A DNA stretch of 64,000 nt from assembly GCF_040182365.1 (NCBI RefSeq), contig NZ_CP144460.1:620001-684000 (forward strand). Direction: 5' to 3'. This stretch comes from Xanthomonas sp. 10-10. Lineage in GTDB: Bacteria > Pseudomonadota > Gammaproteobacteria > Xanthomonadales > Xanthomonadaceae. Of this stretch, positions 1 to 8,757 are shown one piece after another. A program made the position numbers and the translations under genes. Under the pieces are notes generated by a model that saw only the letters and a program-made list of their open reading frames with translations, did not search any database and was not told where the DNA came from. How positions within the stretch are numbered: the first letter of the stretch is position 1; every line of letters begins with the position of its first letter.

Positions 1-1
1 A

Positions 2-3000
2 ATGTTGCGTTTTCTCCTTATCGTATGCGGCTGGATGCTGCTGTCCTCGGCCGTGTATGCGCAAAAAGCAAATCCCTACGTCTGGGTGCAACTGAATGCT
101 CCGGCATCAGGCATGACGCTGACGGCGCCAGCAAATATTGTGGTCAGTGCCTCTGGCGGTACCATCGACGACGGCGTCAGCGTCTCCAGCATCACGCTGT
201 ACCAGAACGGCGCCGTCATTGCGCGCGTCAACAACCAGGAGAGTATTTCCTTTGCCGTCAATGGAGTGCAGGCGGGTACGCATCAGTTCTCCGCACGCGC
301 CACCAGCAATCTTGGGGGAACCGCAACAACGTCAACGACTACAGTCACGGTCGTGGCTGCGGGAGAGAAACCACCGAGCATCGCCTTGAATGCCGCGACC
401 GGCGCACCGTTTTTCGCCCCGGCCACAGTCGGTCTTTCCGCCAACGCCTCCGATAGCGATGGCAACGTCACCCAGGTCGACTACTTCGCCAATGGCGCTG
501 CGATCGGAAGCAGTGGTGCTGCGCCTTATGCGATTGCATGGACAGGGGCGCCGGCGGGAAACCACAGCATCACCGCGCGTGCGACCGACAACAACGGCAA
601 GCAGACCACCTCCGCGCCATTGACGGTCAACGTCGAGCAATCTGTCGTCACCGGCAATATCGATGGGGTGGGGGCAGGTCAAGGCAATACCTACACCATC
701 ATGGGCTGGGCGTGCTCGACCGGACGCAACGCCTCGATCGATGTGCATGCCTACCTCGGCGGTCCGGCGGGCAGCGGTACTTTCTTTGCAGCTGTGTCTG
801 CTAACCAAGCGAGTGAAGCCGGAGTCGCCAGCGCATGCCGCGCACAAGGTGGCGCGTACCGTTTTTCGATTCTGCTGGATGCGGCAGCACGCCAGCGCTA
901 CGCGAACCAATTGATCTACATCCACGGAATTTCGCCGGTCGGTGCGGCAAGCAATCTGGTCGCCAACTCCGGCACGTTCCGCGTTCCGCCGCCGGTGTCG
1001 ATCGCGCGTCGCTACGTGTATGACGAATACCAGCGGCTGTGCAAGACTATCGAGCCCGAGACAGGCGCCACGGTGGTCGACTACGACGCTGCCGGCAACA
1101 TCGGCTGGACTGCCAGCGGGCTGTCGCTGCCGGATACGCAGGCCTGCAACCGCGAAGAGGCCTTGGCTTCCGGGCGCGTGGTGCTGCGCACCTACGATGC
1201 GCGCAACCGCTTGTCCTGGCTGTCCTTTCCCGACAAGAACGGCGATCAGCGCTGGACCTACACGCCAGACGGCCTGCCCGCCAGGATCGAGACCACCACC
1301 ACCGACGGTGGCGGCAAGACGGTGGTCAATACTTACCAGTACAACCGTCGCAGGCTGGTGACCGGCGAAGCGACGGCGGGCTGGGCGGACTGGAGCGTGG
1401 GCTACAGCTACGACGCCAACGGGGCCTTGGCCAGCCAGGTGTACCCAAGTGGGTTATCGGTGGATTACGCCCCGAATGCACTCGGGCAGCCGACCAGAGC
1501 CGGCAGCTATGCCAGCGGAATTGGCTATCACCCCAATGGGGCGATAGCGCGGTTCACCTACGGCAACGGGGTCGTCCACAGCATGGCCATGAACGCGCGG
1601 CAGCTGCCGGCGATGGTGTCGGACTCGGGCGCGCAGCAGTATCAGTACCAGTACGATCCCAACGGCAATGTCAGCGCCATCCTGGACCAGACCCGTGGCG
1701 ATGGGTATAGCCGCACCATGGAGTACGACGCACGCGACCGTCTACGGGTGGCGGCATCGGCCAGTTTCGGCGTCACCGGCGCGCATCGCTATACCTACGA
1801 CGCGCAGGACAATCTGCGCACGCACGCCACCGGGGATACCAGCTACGAGTACTACTACGACGGCGCCAACCGCCTGACCAACCTGATGAACGTCGCCACC
1901 GGCGCCAGCGTGGTGGGGCTGAGCTACGACGTGCAGGGCAACCTGTCCAACAAGAACGGTCAGGCCTACACGTTCTCGCAGGGCAACCGGCTGCGTTCGG
2001 TGGCGAACAAGGAGTGGTACGCCTACGACGGCTACGGCAGGCGCGTGATCGCCTGCGGCAGCGCGGCCTGCAACTACCAGCTGTACAGCCAGCTGGGCCA
2101 GCTGCTCTACACGCAAGACGCCAGAAAAGGCATCAACACCGACTACATCTACCTGGCCGGCAGCGTGGTGGCCCTGCGCGCACGCCCGGCCGCAGGCGGC
2201 GCCGAGAGCGTGACCTACCAGCACACCGATGCGCTGGGCAGCCCGGTGGCAACAACCAACGCGGCAGGCCAAGTCGTCGAGCGCACCCAGTACGAACCCT
2301 ACGGTGCGGCGATCGGCAAGACGGTCGATGGTGTGGGTTACACCGGCCATGCCATGGATGGGGGGACCGGGCTGATTTATATGCAGCAGCGGTATTATGA
2401 TCCGGTGATCGGGCGGTTTCTCAGCTCTGATTCGGTCCCAGTTAACCTATCATCAGGTAAAAATTTCAATCGATATGCGTATGTAGAAAACAACCCAATA
2501 AAAAGCATCGATCCTGATGGTAGGTATCTATGCAACGCTGGGAAAGAAGCTTGTTCAGCTGTATCCAAGGCTATGGAAAAGCTCTCTAGATCTGGAAATA
2601 AGCAGATCGGATCTAATGTTAGATATGGGCGATCTGATTCTATCTCCAAGTTCTACGGGAAAGAGGGGGTCGATAACGGCGTGGTAGTGCAGAATGGAGC
2701 GCTGGGGAGTGCGGGTAATGCGTTAACTGCGAATGGAAAAACGACCATTTCGGTTAATTTTTCTGGGCTCAAGTCTGCTTCAAAGAACTTTATAGGATTT
2801 TCTTATCAAGACTTGGTTGATTCGACAATAATTCATGAGGGTTCCCATGGATATGATCAACGGATGCGAGAAAACAATGGATTTAAAGCAATGACTCGCA
2901 GTCGTCATGAATTCCTTCAGGGGGAGCGCCGTGCATACAGGGCAGAAGCTGCATTTTATAATTATTTAAGTGCTAATTCCCCTTGGGGCCTGTGGACGAT

Positions 3001-3088
3001 AAATGGCGGGACCAATAATTCTGAAATTGAAAATCAGGTATTGCAATCAGTAAATATAACCTGTGCGTCGGGGAGATGTGTGCCGTGA
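2..3088 (+). CDS. Secreted Rhs/YD-repeat protein with C-terminal HExxH toxin-like tip
   Basis: A 1028-residue polymorphic-toxin-type protein. Residues 1-20 form a signal peptide ending VYA, so the start at base 2 is probably genuine although it sits at the window edge. Two Ig-like beta domains follow (about 28-118 and 122-212), then a beta-rich segment to about 330. YD repeats and the Rhs-associated core run to about 840, with RYYDPVIGRFLS and the closing DPDGR at 837-841. The remaining 187 residues are encoded by visibly AT-richer DNA and contain HEGSH at 945-949, a zinc-peptidase signature. There is no PAAR-like N-terminus, so Sec-dependent export of a WapA-like protein is more likely than type VI loading. 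The next gene overlaps its 3' end. Toxicity is inferred from architecture; the enzymatic class rests on one motif. Confidence 0.88.
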   Translation: MLRFLLIVCGWMLLSSAVYAQKANPYVWVQLNAPASGMTLTAPANIVVSASGGTIDDGVSVSSITLYQNGAVIARVNNQESISFAVNGVQAGTHQFSARATSNLGGTATTSTTTVTVVAAGEKPPSIALNAATGAPFFAPATVGLSANASDSDGNVTQVDYFANGAAIGSSGAAPYAIAWTGAPAGNHSITARATDNNGKQTTSAPLTVNVEQSVVTGNIDGVGAGQGNTYTIMGWACSTGRNASIDVHAYLGGPAGSGTFFAAVSANQASEAGVASACRAQGGAYRFSILLDAAARQRYANQLIYIHGISPVGAASNLVANSGTFRVPPPVSIARRYVYDEYQRLCKTIEPETGATVVDYDAAGNIGWTASGLSLPDTQACNREEALASGRVVLRTYDARNRLSWLSFPDKNGDQRWTYTPDGLPARIETTTTDGGGKTVVNTYQYNRRRLVTGEATAGWADWSVGYSYDANGALASQVYPSGLSVDYAPNALGQPTRAGSYASGIGYHPNGAIARFTYGNGVVHSMAMNARQLPAMVSDSGAQQYQYQYDPNGNVSAILDQTRGDGYSRTMEYDARDRLRVAASASFGVTGAHRYTYDAQDNLRTHATGDTSYEYYYDGANRLTNLMNVATGASVVGLSYDVQGNLSNKNGQAYTFSQGNRLRSVANKEWYAYDGYGRRVIACGSAACNYQLYSQLGQLLYTQDARKGINTDYIYLAGSVVALRARPAAGGAESVTYQHTDALGSPVATTNAAGQVVERTQYEPYGAAIGKTVDGVGYTGHAMDGGTGLIYMQQRYYDPVIGRFLSSDSVPVNLSSGKNFNRYAYVENNPIKSIDPDGRYLCNAGKEACSAVSKAMEKLSRSGNKQIGSNVRYGRSDSISKFYGKEGVDNGVVVQNGALGSAGNALTANGKTTISVNFSGLKSASKNFIGFSYQDLVDSTIIHEGSHGYDQRMRENNGFKAMTRSRHEFLQGERRAYRAEAAFYNYLSANSPWGLWTINGGTNNSEIENQVLQSVNITCASGRCVP

Positions 3089-3501
3089 ATTTTAATAATA
3101 TCAAAGTAAATTTTATTGTAGCCATCATTCTGATTTCTGGCTGCGATAATCTAGGGCGAAGTAGTAAGGTGGCCGATGTGAAAAAAAATCAAGATCGCAG
3201 TATGGGAAGGCAGATTTTTTTTGATTCTTGTATTAAAAATGATAGGCATGGTACTTCACTCTATGATTGTGCTGATCCGGCAGAGTTGCTTTCCGTCGAA
3301 ATTTCAGAAAAAGTCCAAAAATCAAAAAAAGGAAAAGCTTTGATCGAGTCAGGATACAGGCAGTGGACTCCGGAAAACAATGTCGAGATAAGGGTTAAGG
3401 TTTCCGGGGGGGTGGTTGATCGTCGAAGCCAAGGTGGAGGTATTGTTTTTATAATAAATAATATCGAAAGTTTTGATGTGGCAAGAGGAAGTGGTATTTG
3501 A
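3085..3501 (+). CDS. Small lipoprotein, candidate immunity protein for the Rhs tip
   Basis: About 138 residues, not recognised as a known family. The N-terminus is a short hydrophobic helix ending in the lipobox LISGC, so the product should be an envelope lipoprotein. I prefer the GTG start at 3085, which overlaps the Rhs stop codon and lies 9 bases after a GGGGAG ribosome-binding site. The ATG at 3076 would sit directly against that site. The DNA is AT-rich like the Rhs tip before it, so both probably arrived together. Position and overlap are those expected of an immunity gene, and a lipoprotein would place protection in the periplasm or outer membrane. The immunity role is inference. Confidence 0.65.
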   Translation: MNFNNIKVNFIVAIILISGCDNLGRSSKVADVKKNQDRSMGRQIFFDSCIKNDRHGTSLYDCADPAELLSVEISEKVQKSKKGKALIESGYRQWTPENNVEIRVKVSGGVVDRRSQGGGIVFIINNIESFDVARGSGI

Positions 3502-3554
3502 GTAATAGGGCGGCCTTCGCAAACTTGTGAGGAATGGCAAGTCTGGACGACTCT

Positions 3555-4362
3555 GCATTGCCAGCGGCCCGTCGCTACCGGACGCGCACAGTTGCAACCG
3601 GGAAGACGCATTGGCCCCCGGGCGCGTGGTGCTACGCAACTACGATGTGCGAAATCGATTGTCCTGACTGTCCTTCCCCGACAAGAACGGCGATCAGCGC
3701 TGGACCTACACGCCCGACGGCCTGCCTGCCAGGATCGAGACCACCACTCCTTTGGCGTCACCGGCGCGCATCGCTATACCTACGACGCGCAGGACAATCT
3801 GCGCACGCACGTCACCGGGGATACCAGCTACGAGTACTACTACGACGGCGCCAACCGCCTGACCAACCTGATGAACGTCGCCACCGGCGCCAGCGTGGTG
3901 GGGCTGAGCTACGACGTGCAGGGCAACCTGTCCAACAAGAACGGCCAGGCCTACACCTTCTCGCAGGGCAACCGGCTGCGTTCGGTGGCGAACAAGGAGT
4001 GGTACGCCTACGACGGCTACGGCAGGCGCGTGATCGCCTGCGGCAGCGCGGCCTGCAACTACCAGCTGTACAGCCAGCTGGGCCAGCTGCTCTACACGCA
4101 AGACGCCAGAAAAGGCATCAACACCGACTACATCTACCTGGCCGGCAGCGTGGTGGCCCTGCGCGCACGCCCGGCCGCAGGCGGCGCCGAGAGCGTGACC
4201 TACCAGCACACCGATGCGCTGGGTAGCCCGGTGGCCACGACCAACGCCGCGGGCCAAGTCGTCGAACGCACCCAGTACGAGCCCTACGGCGCGGCGATCG
4301 GCAAGACGGTCGATGGTGTGGGTTACACCGGCCATGCCATGGATGGGGGACCGGGCTGATTT
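3555..4362 (+). pseudogene. Displaced Rhs core module, rearranged and frameshifted
   Basis: Bases 3555-3758 are a diverged copy of about 1108-1298 of the first Rhs gene and carry an in-frame stop where TGG became TGA (around 3665). At about 3758 the copy jumps to sequence matching base 1764 onward, so about 465 bases are missing. From there to about 4390 it is nearly identical to 1764-2400. An open frame (3592-4359) reads HRYTYDAQD through to HAMDGG, then stops because the G run after CATGGAT has five G instead of the six in the intact gene. It therefore cannot produce a full Rhs protein. It looks like an orphan cassette left behind by, or kept for, recombination with the main gene. Confidence 0.8.
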
Positions 4363-4364
4363 AT

Positions 4365-5066
4365 ATGCAGCAGCGGTATTATGATCCGGTGGTCGGGCGG
4401 TTCTTGAGCGTGGACCCGGTGACAGCGAACAACGGCACCGGAGCGAATTTCAATCGATATTGGTACGCAAACACGAACCCGTACCGTTTCAAAGACCCCG
4501 ATGGTCGGAAGTGCGCAACAGCGGACGGGAAGGACAGTTGTACGTTTGATGAATTTAGAGGCAGGAAGGGGAAAGAGGTCACCAGAGAAGCGGCATTGGG
4601 GGGGAAGGTATCCCAAGTCTTTGGCCGGGGAGGTCGAATCCTCCGTGCCGAAGCTGCTATGACGACGAAGTATTCCGCTGCGAAAGCGATAGCTGCCAAG
4701 GGTGGCGACGTCACGATCAAAGGAAACGAAGGGCTTGGCATACCTGATCAGAAAGTAGGTGGCGCGGCTCTCGTTGGTCGTATGCAATCGATCAAGGTGA
4801 TCGCTTCCGAAAGTGCGTCCCCTGATTCCAAGCCAGGCTATACGGTGGTTGGCGGAGTGCCTGCGACCGCTGATGGTTCCCCTTCTAATGGTCCGATGAG
4901 ATTCTGGAGCGACGGTAGTGGGACCGATGTAGGCCAGACGTTCGGGCATGAAATCCTTCATACGATCTACTCGGGCGCTTCTTTACCAAATCGCGGATGG
5001 GCTAATCCAAATTTCCAACTACAGCACCAAGCACCTTTTGACCAGGCATCCAATGACATCAAATAG
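4365..5066 (+). CDS. Orphan Rhs C-terminal tip with HExxH motif
   Basis: This 233-codon frame starts with MQQRYYDPVVGRFLSVDP, the end of the Rhs core, passes DPDGR at about 44-48, and continues into a tip unrelated to that of the first Rhs gene. The tip contains GHEILHT (HExxH), again a zinc-peptidase signature. Upstream core sequence lies in another frame owing to a one-base deletion at the G run, so the tip lacks its delivery part. The internal ATG at 4365 has no convincing ribosome-binding site; expression is doubtful without repair. The downstream lipoprotein gene overlaps its last 14 bases. Best read as a silent toxin cassette; the function is inferred. Confidence 0.6.
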   Translation: MQQRYYDPVVGRFLSVDPVTANNGTGANFNRYWYANTNPYRFKDPDGRKCATADGKDSCTFDEFRGRKGKEVTREAALGGKVSQVFGRGGRILRAEAAMTTKYSAAKAIAAKGGDVTIKGNEGLGIPDQKVGGAALVGRMQSIKVIASESASPDSKPGYTVVGGVPATADGSPSNGPMRFWSDGSGTDVGQTFGHEILHTIYSGASLPNRGWANPNFQLQHQAPFDQASNDIK

Positions 5067-5442
5067 TGATCAGCGCCGGGGCTCACAGGCATTCCGAGGG
5101 ACTTCCTTCGCCGCGCTCTGTTTTGCGGTGGTTAGCTGCGCGTCTGCTCCCGCCGGATTGAAGTCTGAGCCCGGAGGAGTTGCTGCTCGCCTAGGGTTCG
5201 CAGGCTGTACCATCTCGGTACCTCTAAGCCGGGCTGAAGTGGTTGAAAACTCGAAGCTGAGTGGCAATCCCAATCCCGAAGAAAACAATGAATGGATGGC
5301 AATGGCCGTCGCAATCCGGCCTGGCGATCAAATTCGCTTGGTCAATTGCCTGGGATCAAACAAGGTGGGCGATCAATACTATTACGGCTTATTCCGCGGC
5401 GGCACCGTCATTGCTAGATTTCATCCCATGATTTTCGACTAA
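5053..5442 (+). CDS. Small lipoprotein after the orphan Rhs tip, candidate immunity protein
   Basis: About 129 residues, starting with an ATG that overlaps the end of the orphan tip by 14 bases. A longer frame begins at 4948 but would run across the tip gene. The N-terminus has a basic stretch, a hydrophobic helix and FAVVSC, which resembles a lipobox, so an envelope lipoprotein is likely. The mature part has no recognised domain; it contains the segment AIRPGDQIRLVNC and ends HPMIFD. It has no visible resemblance to the lipoprotein after the first Rhs gene, as expected if each immunity protein is specific to its own toxin. It stays open although the neighbouring Rhs core is broken, which would fit selection to keep protection. 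The immunity role is inference. Confidence 0.55.
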   Translation: MTSNSDQRRGSQAFRGTSFAALCFAVVSCASAPAGLKSEPGGVAARLGFAGCTISVPLSRAEVVENSKLSGNPNPEENNEWMAMAVAIRPGDQIRLVNCLGSNKVGDQYYYGLFRGGTVIARFHPMIFD

Positions 5443-5474
5443 ACAAACCCGGCTAACTGATGTCCGGTCATTAC

Positions 5475-5635
5475 CTAGTCGAGCACTTGGGTGATGGCGC
5501 GTTGTCTGCCGAGCGGTAGCGCTTCGATTCGTTCAAGCTGCTTGCGCAGCTTCTTCTGTGGGCCGCGCTTCTTCGGTGCGGCCGCTATCGGCAGCACCGA
5601 GACCGGGAGACGCCGCCGGCCCTTTCGAACGAGTC
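5475..5635 (-). pseudogene. Remnant of a minus-strand gene (C-terminus only)
   Basis: Reading the minus strand toward a TAG at 5475 gives a basic, helical C-terminal peptide (PKKRGPQKKLRKQLERIEAL, then PLGRQRAITQVLD). It resembles the tails of small XRE-type regulators. No start or upstream domain remains, because the reading meets Rhs-derived sequence at about 5640. It is probably debris from earlier insertions. The family suggestion is weak. Confidence 0.3.
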
Positions 5636-5642
5636 ATCGCTG

Positions 5643-5888
5643 ATCTACACGCAAGACGCTAGGAAAGGCATTAACACCGACTACATCTACATAGCCGGCA
5701 ACGTGGTGGCCCTGCGCACCCGCCCGGCCGCGGGCGGCGCCGAGACCGTGACCTACCAGCACACCGATGCGCTGGGCAGCCCGGTGGCAACGACCAACGC
5801 TGCAGGCCAGGTCGTCGAGCGCACCCAGTACGAGCACTACGGCGCGGCGATCGCCAAGACGGTCGATGGCGTGGGCTATACCGGCCAT
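5643..5888 (+). pseudogene. Third Rhs core fragment, truncated by the IS element
   Basis: This is a partial copy of the Rhs core matching about 2108-2350 of the first gene, in frame from YTQDARKGINTDYIYIAGN to TVDGVGYTGH. Both ends are cut: the left joins unrelated sequence and the right ends exactly at the terminal repeat of the insertion sequence at 5889. No tip or immunity gene follows on the other side of the IS. Substitutions relative to the first two copies show it is an older or separately evolved module. Confidence 0.8.
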
Positions 5889-5962
5889 TGTCGACTCCCC
5901 GTAAAATTGATCCATCCATAGTTGGAGGTCTCCGGGCACACTAACCACCAAGGAGACCAACG

Positions 5963-6229
5963 ATGCGCAAGAGCAAGTTCACCGAGAGCCAGATTGTCGC
6001 CACGCTGAAGCAGGTGGAGGGCGGCCGCCAGGTCAAGGATGTGTGCCGTGAGCTGGGTATTTCCGACGCGACGTACTACCTCTGGAAGTCCAAGTACGGT
6101 GGGATGGAGGCAGCTGATGTGCAGCGCCTTCGCGACCTGGAGAGCGAGCACAGCAAGCTCAAACGCATGTACGCCGAGCTCGCGATGGAAAACCATGCAT
6201 TGAAGGATGTCATCGCAAAAAAGCTGTAG
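5963..6229 (+). CDS. IS3-family transposase OrfA
   Basis: An 88-residue DNA-binding subunit of the transposase. The N-terminal helix-turn-helix (about residues 5-45, with [18 protein letters not shown]) binds the element ends. It is followed by a leucine-zipper-like helix ([18 protein letters not shown]). The frame ends KKL-stop at 6229. The sequence A AAA AAG at 6217-6223, in register with the frame, is a classic -1 slippage heptamer, so a fraction of ribosomes should continue into OrfB and make the active OrfAB fusion. Length and sequence are typical of the IS407 group. Confidence 0.92.
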   Translation: MRKSKFTESQIVATLKQVEGGRQVKDVCRELGISDATYYLWKSKYGGMEAADVQRLRDLESEHSKLKRMYAELAMENHALKDVIAKKL

Positions 6230-7071
6230 ACCCGGCGCACAAACGCCCGCTTCTTGCCTGGCTCGTTGAGCAGCATGGCTGGAGCGAGCGCCGGGCCTGT
6301 GCGGTCGTTGGCGTGGCTCGCTCCACAGCGCGCTATCGGCGCCGTCCCGATCGCGACGAGGAGGTCATTGCGCTGCTGTCCGAATTGGCCGAGCGCTTTC
6401 CCGAGCGTGGTTTTGGAAAGCTCTTTCAGATCATCCGCCGTCGCGGACATGTGTGGAATCATAAAAGGGTCTGGCGCGTGTATTGCCTGGTGAAGCTCAA
6501 TCAGCGTCGTCGCAGCAGGCGCCGGGTCCCCACGCGCCATCTACAACCATTGGCATGTGGAGCACGCCCCAATGCCGGATGGTCGATCGACTTCATGTCC
6601 GATGCGCTGTGGGATGGTCGACGCTTCCGCACGTTCAATGTCATCGACGATTTCAGTCGGGAAGCCTTGGCAATCGAAGTGGACTTGAATCTTCCGGCCG
6701 CCTGCGTCATCCGCACGTTGGAACGCATCGCAACCTGGCGCGGCTATCTCGCTAAGCTTTGCCTGGACAACGGACCGGAATTTGTCGCGTTGGCCTTGGC
6801 CGAGTGGGCCGAGCGCAAAGGCATCGCATTGGATTTCATCGAGCCGGGGCGGCCGATGCAAAACGGTTTCATCGAACGCTTCAACGGCAGCTACCGGCGC
6901 GGCGTGCTGGACATGCACATCTTCCGCACGCTGAGCGAGGTCCGCGAACAGACCGAACACTGGCTGGCCGACTACAACCAACAGATCCCGCACGACAGCC
7001 TGGGCGGGCTAACGCCCGCCGAGTTCAGTGATCAACATCAACCGCAGACCTCTAGTTTTGGCTGGCATTGA
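6226..7071 (+). CDS. IS3-family transposase OrfB (catalytic, DDE)
   Basis: This open frame is the -1 continuation of OrfA and encodes about 280 residues of the rve integrase-type catalytic domain. The N-terminal part (about 30 residues before the GTG at 6313) is a helical HTH_21-like region. The catalytic triad is visible as D in WSIDFMSD, D in LCLDNGPEF and E in [12 protein letters not shown]. It ends with the family-typical [13 protein letters not shown]. An independent start at the GTG at 6313 would lose little of the catalytic core, but synthesis as an OrfAB fusion through the slippery site at 6217 is the known mode for this family. No internal stop is seen, so the element may be active. 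Confidence 0.9.
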   Translation, partial: VDPAHKRPLLAWLVEQHGWSERRACAVVGVARSTARYRRRPDRDEEVIALLSELAERFPERGFGKLFQIIRRRGHVWNHKRVWRVYCLVKLNQRRRSRRRVPTRHLQPLACGARPNAGWSIDFMSDALWDGRRFRTFNVIDDFSREALAIEVDLNLPAACVIRTLERIATWRGYLAKLCLDNGPEFVALALAEWAERKGIALDFIEPGRPMQNGFIERFNGSYRRGVLDMHIFRTLSEVREQTEHWLADYNQQIPHDSLGGLTPAEFSDQHQPQTSSFGWH

Positions 7072-7128
7072 ATTACGGGGAGTCGACAAGTCGTCCAAGA
7101 GGATTTTTCGCGGAACTCATCGCTACCG

Positions 7129-8757
7129 CTACTCGGCGCTGATCACCCGATTCTTCCCCGCGGCCTTGGCGTCGTACATGGCGCGATCGGCGCGGCGGAC
7201 CAGCTCGTCCTGGGTTTCGTCGGGGCGTCGCAGCGCGACGCCGGCACTGAAACTGATGAAGATCCGCACGTCCTCGTGCAGCAGGGAGCGCTGCGCCAGG
7301 GCGCGCTGCAGGCGGATGACCGCCGCGCTGGCCTCGAAAATGGTCGAGTCCGGCAGCAGCAGCACGAACTCTTCGCCGCCGAAGCGGGCGATGGCATCGG
7401 TCGTGCGCAACACCGCCTTGGCCACATCGACGGTGTGGCGCAGCGCGGCGTCGCCGCCGGCGTGGCCGTGCGCTTCGTTGAGGCGGCGGAAATCGTCCAG
7501 GTCCAGCATCGCCACGCAGAGCGGCTGGCCGCTGCGTTGGGTGCGGACCGCTTCGCGCTGGAACAGTTCTTCGAAGCCGCGCCGGTTGAGCGCGCCGGTC
7601 AGCTGGTCTTCGCGCACCAGTCCGGCCACTGCGTTAAGTTCCTGTTCGAGCGAGGCGATGCGTTGTTCGGCATCTTCGACCTGACGGCGTGCAGCCAGCA
7701 ACTCGTCGCGCGCGGCCAGCGCCTGCGCCTGCACACCGGCGGTGTCCTGCAGCACGTCCTGCAGCAGGCGATTCAGATCGGGAATGCTGCGAGCGTCGCC
7801 GATCGCCTGCGAATAGCCGGCAACGCGGTCGTGGTACTCGCCCGTGCTGGTGGCCATGCCGTCGAGCCGGTCGACGAAGGACACCATCATCTCGCGCATG
7901 GCGGTCTTGGAATCGGCGATGCCCTGCTTGAGCAGGCCCTGCTTGTAGATCACCTCGCGCAAGGTGCCGCGTGCCTGCTCGATCGATTCCACATCCAGCG
8001 GGCCGGCCAAAAGCTGCCGGACGACCGAGATCTGGCCCTGCAGCCAGCTGCGATCGTCGAGGAGTTCGCCGACGTTCTCCAGTAATAGGTCGAACAAGCC
8101 GAGCAACAGGTTCTGTTGTTCGCTGGCATCGTCGGCACGCAGGCCGATCTGATGGCTCAGCTCGCGCAGTCGCTGCTCCAGCGTGATCAGCTCATGGCCG
8201 GGGCGCCAATGGCGCAGGGCCGAGGCCAGGGTCTGGGCTTCTTCGGCCAGCTCGGGACTGCGTTGCAACAGGGTGGCCAGGGCATTGCCCAGCGCATGCC
8301 GCAGCAGGTCGCGCAGCTGTTCGGCTTCGGTGCGGCCTTCGGCCAGCGAGTCGCCGATATCGATGGTGCGGATGTACTTGTCGATCAACTGGCGCAGCGT
8401 ACGGCCGTAGCCGTGCCAGTCGCCGGCCGCATAGGCCGCGCCCAGGCGCACGCCCATATCGCCGAGCTCGCCGTGCAGGCTGGCGATGCCCTCGGCGAAC
8501 GCCAGCAGCAGCGCTTCTGGGTGCGCAGCATGCGAAAACAGGCGGATGAGCAGCGCGGTGGCGGCCGCCGGGTCGTGCGCGCCCGATTTGGTCTTGGCGG
8601 GAACCAACTGATGTGCCGCCAGCCCCGGCGCGGCCTGGGCGCTGCCGCGCACGCTGGGCAGCGCAGCGACCGGGCGCGCGGTGTCCGTGCCGCCCCAGGG
8701 CAACAGACGGCGCAGCCCGCCACGCGGGCGGCTTGGAAGTTCAGGCTGGTCAGCCAT
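7129..8757 (-). CDS. Diguanylate cyclase (GGDEF domain protein)
   Basis: A cytoplasmic protein of about 542 residues that should make cyclic di-GMP. The start is set at MADQPELPSRP (8757); the longer frame to 8853 adds a Cys-rich leader that does not look like protein. The first 340 residues are helical without a recognised sensor domain. A coiled coil follows (about 345-375), then the GGDEF domain. The active loop reads GGEEF at about 460-464, compatible with catalysis. RTTD lies five residues before it and matches the product-binding inhibitory site, so feedback control is likely. There are no membrane segments and no EAL domain. Its left neighbour is the IS; on its right it is divergent from the glucan operon. 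Confidence 0.88.
   Translation of the reverse strand: MADQPELPSRPRGGLRRLLPWGGTDTARPVAALPSVRGSAQAAPGLAAHQLVPAKTKSGAHDPAAATALLIRLFSHAAHPEALLLAFAEGIASLHGELGDMGVRLGAAYAAGDWHGYGRTLRQLIDKYIRTIDIGDSLAEGRTEAEQLRDLLRHALGNALATLLQRSPELAEEAQTLASALRHWRPGHELITLEQRLRELSHQIGLRADDASEQQNLLLGLFDLLLENVGELLDDRSWLQGQISVVRQLLAGPLDVESIEQARGTLREVIYKQGLLKQGIADSKTAMREMMVSFVDRLDGMATSTGEYHDRVAGYSQAIGDARSIPDLNRLLQDVLQDTAGVQAQALAARDELLAARRQVEDAEQRIASLEQELNAVAGLVREDQLTGALNRRGFEELFQREAVRTQRSGQPLCVAMLDLDDFRRLNEAHGHAGGDAALRHTVDVAKAVLRTTDAIARFGGEEFVLLLPDSTIFEASAAVIRLQRALAQRSLLHEDVRIFISFSAGVALRRPDETQDELVRRADRAMYDAKAAGKNRVISAE

Larger units (their letters stand above)
5889..7088 (+). mobile_element. IS3-family insertion sequence (IS407 group, IS1404-like), 1200 bp
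   Basis: The element is bounded by terminal inverted repeats beginning TGTCGACTCCCCGTAA. The left end is at 5889 and the right end, in reverse complement, at 7088. It contains two overlapping transposase frames in the IS3 arrangement. The four bases outside each end differ (CCAT on the left, AGTC on the right), so no target duplication is visible. It interrupts an Rhs fragment on its left but no Rhs sequence continues on its right, which suggests the site was rearranged after insertion. The IS1404 likeness is from memory of the OrfA sequence. Confidence 0.9.
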
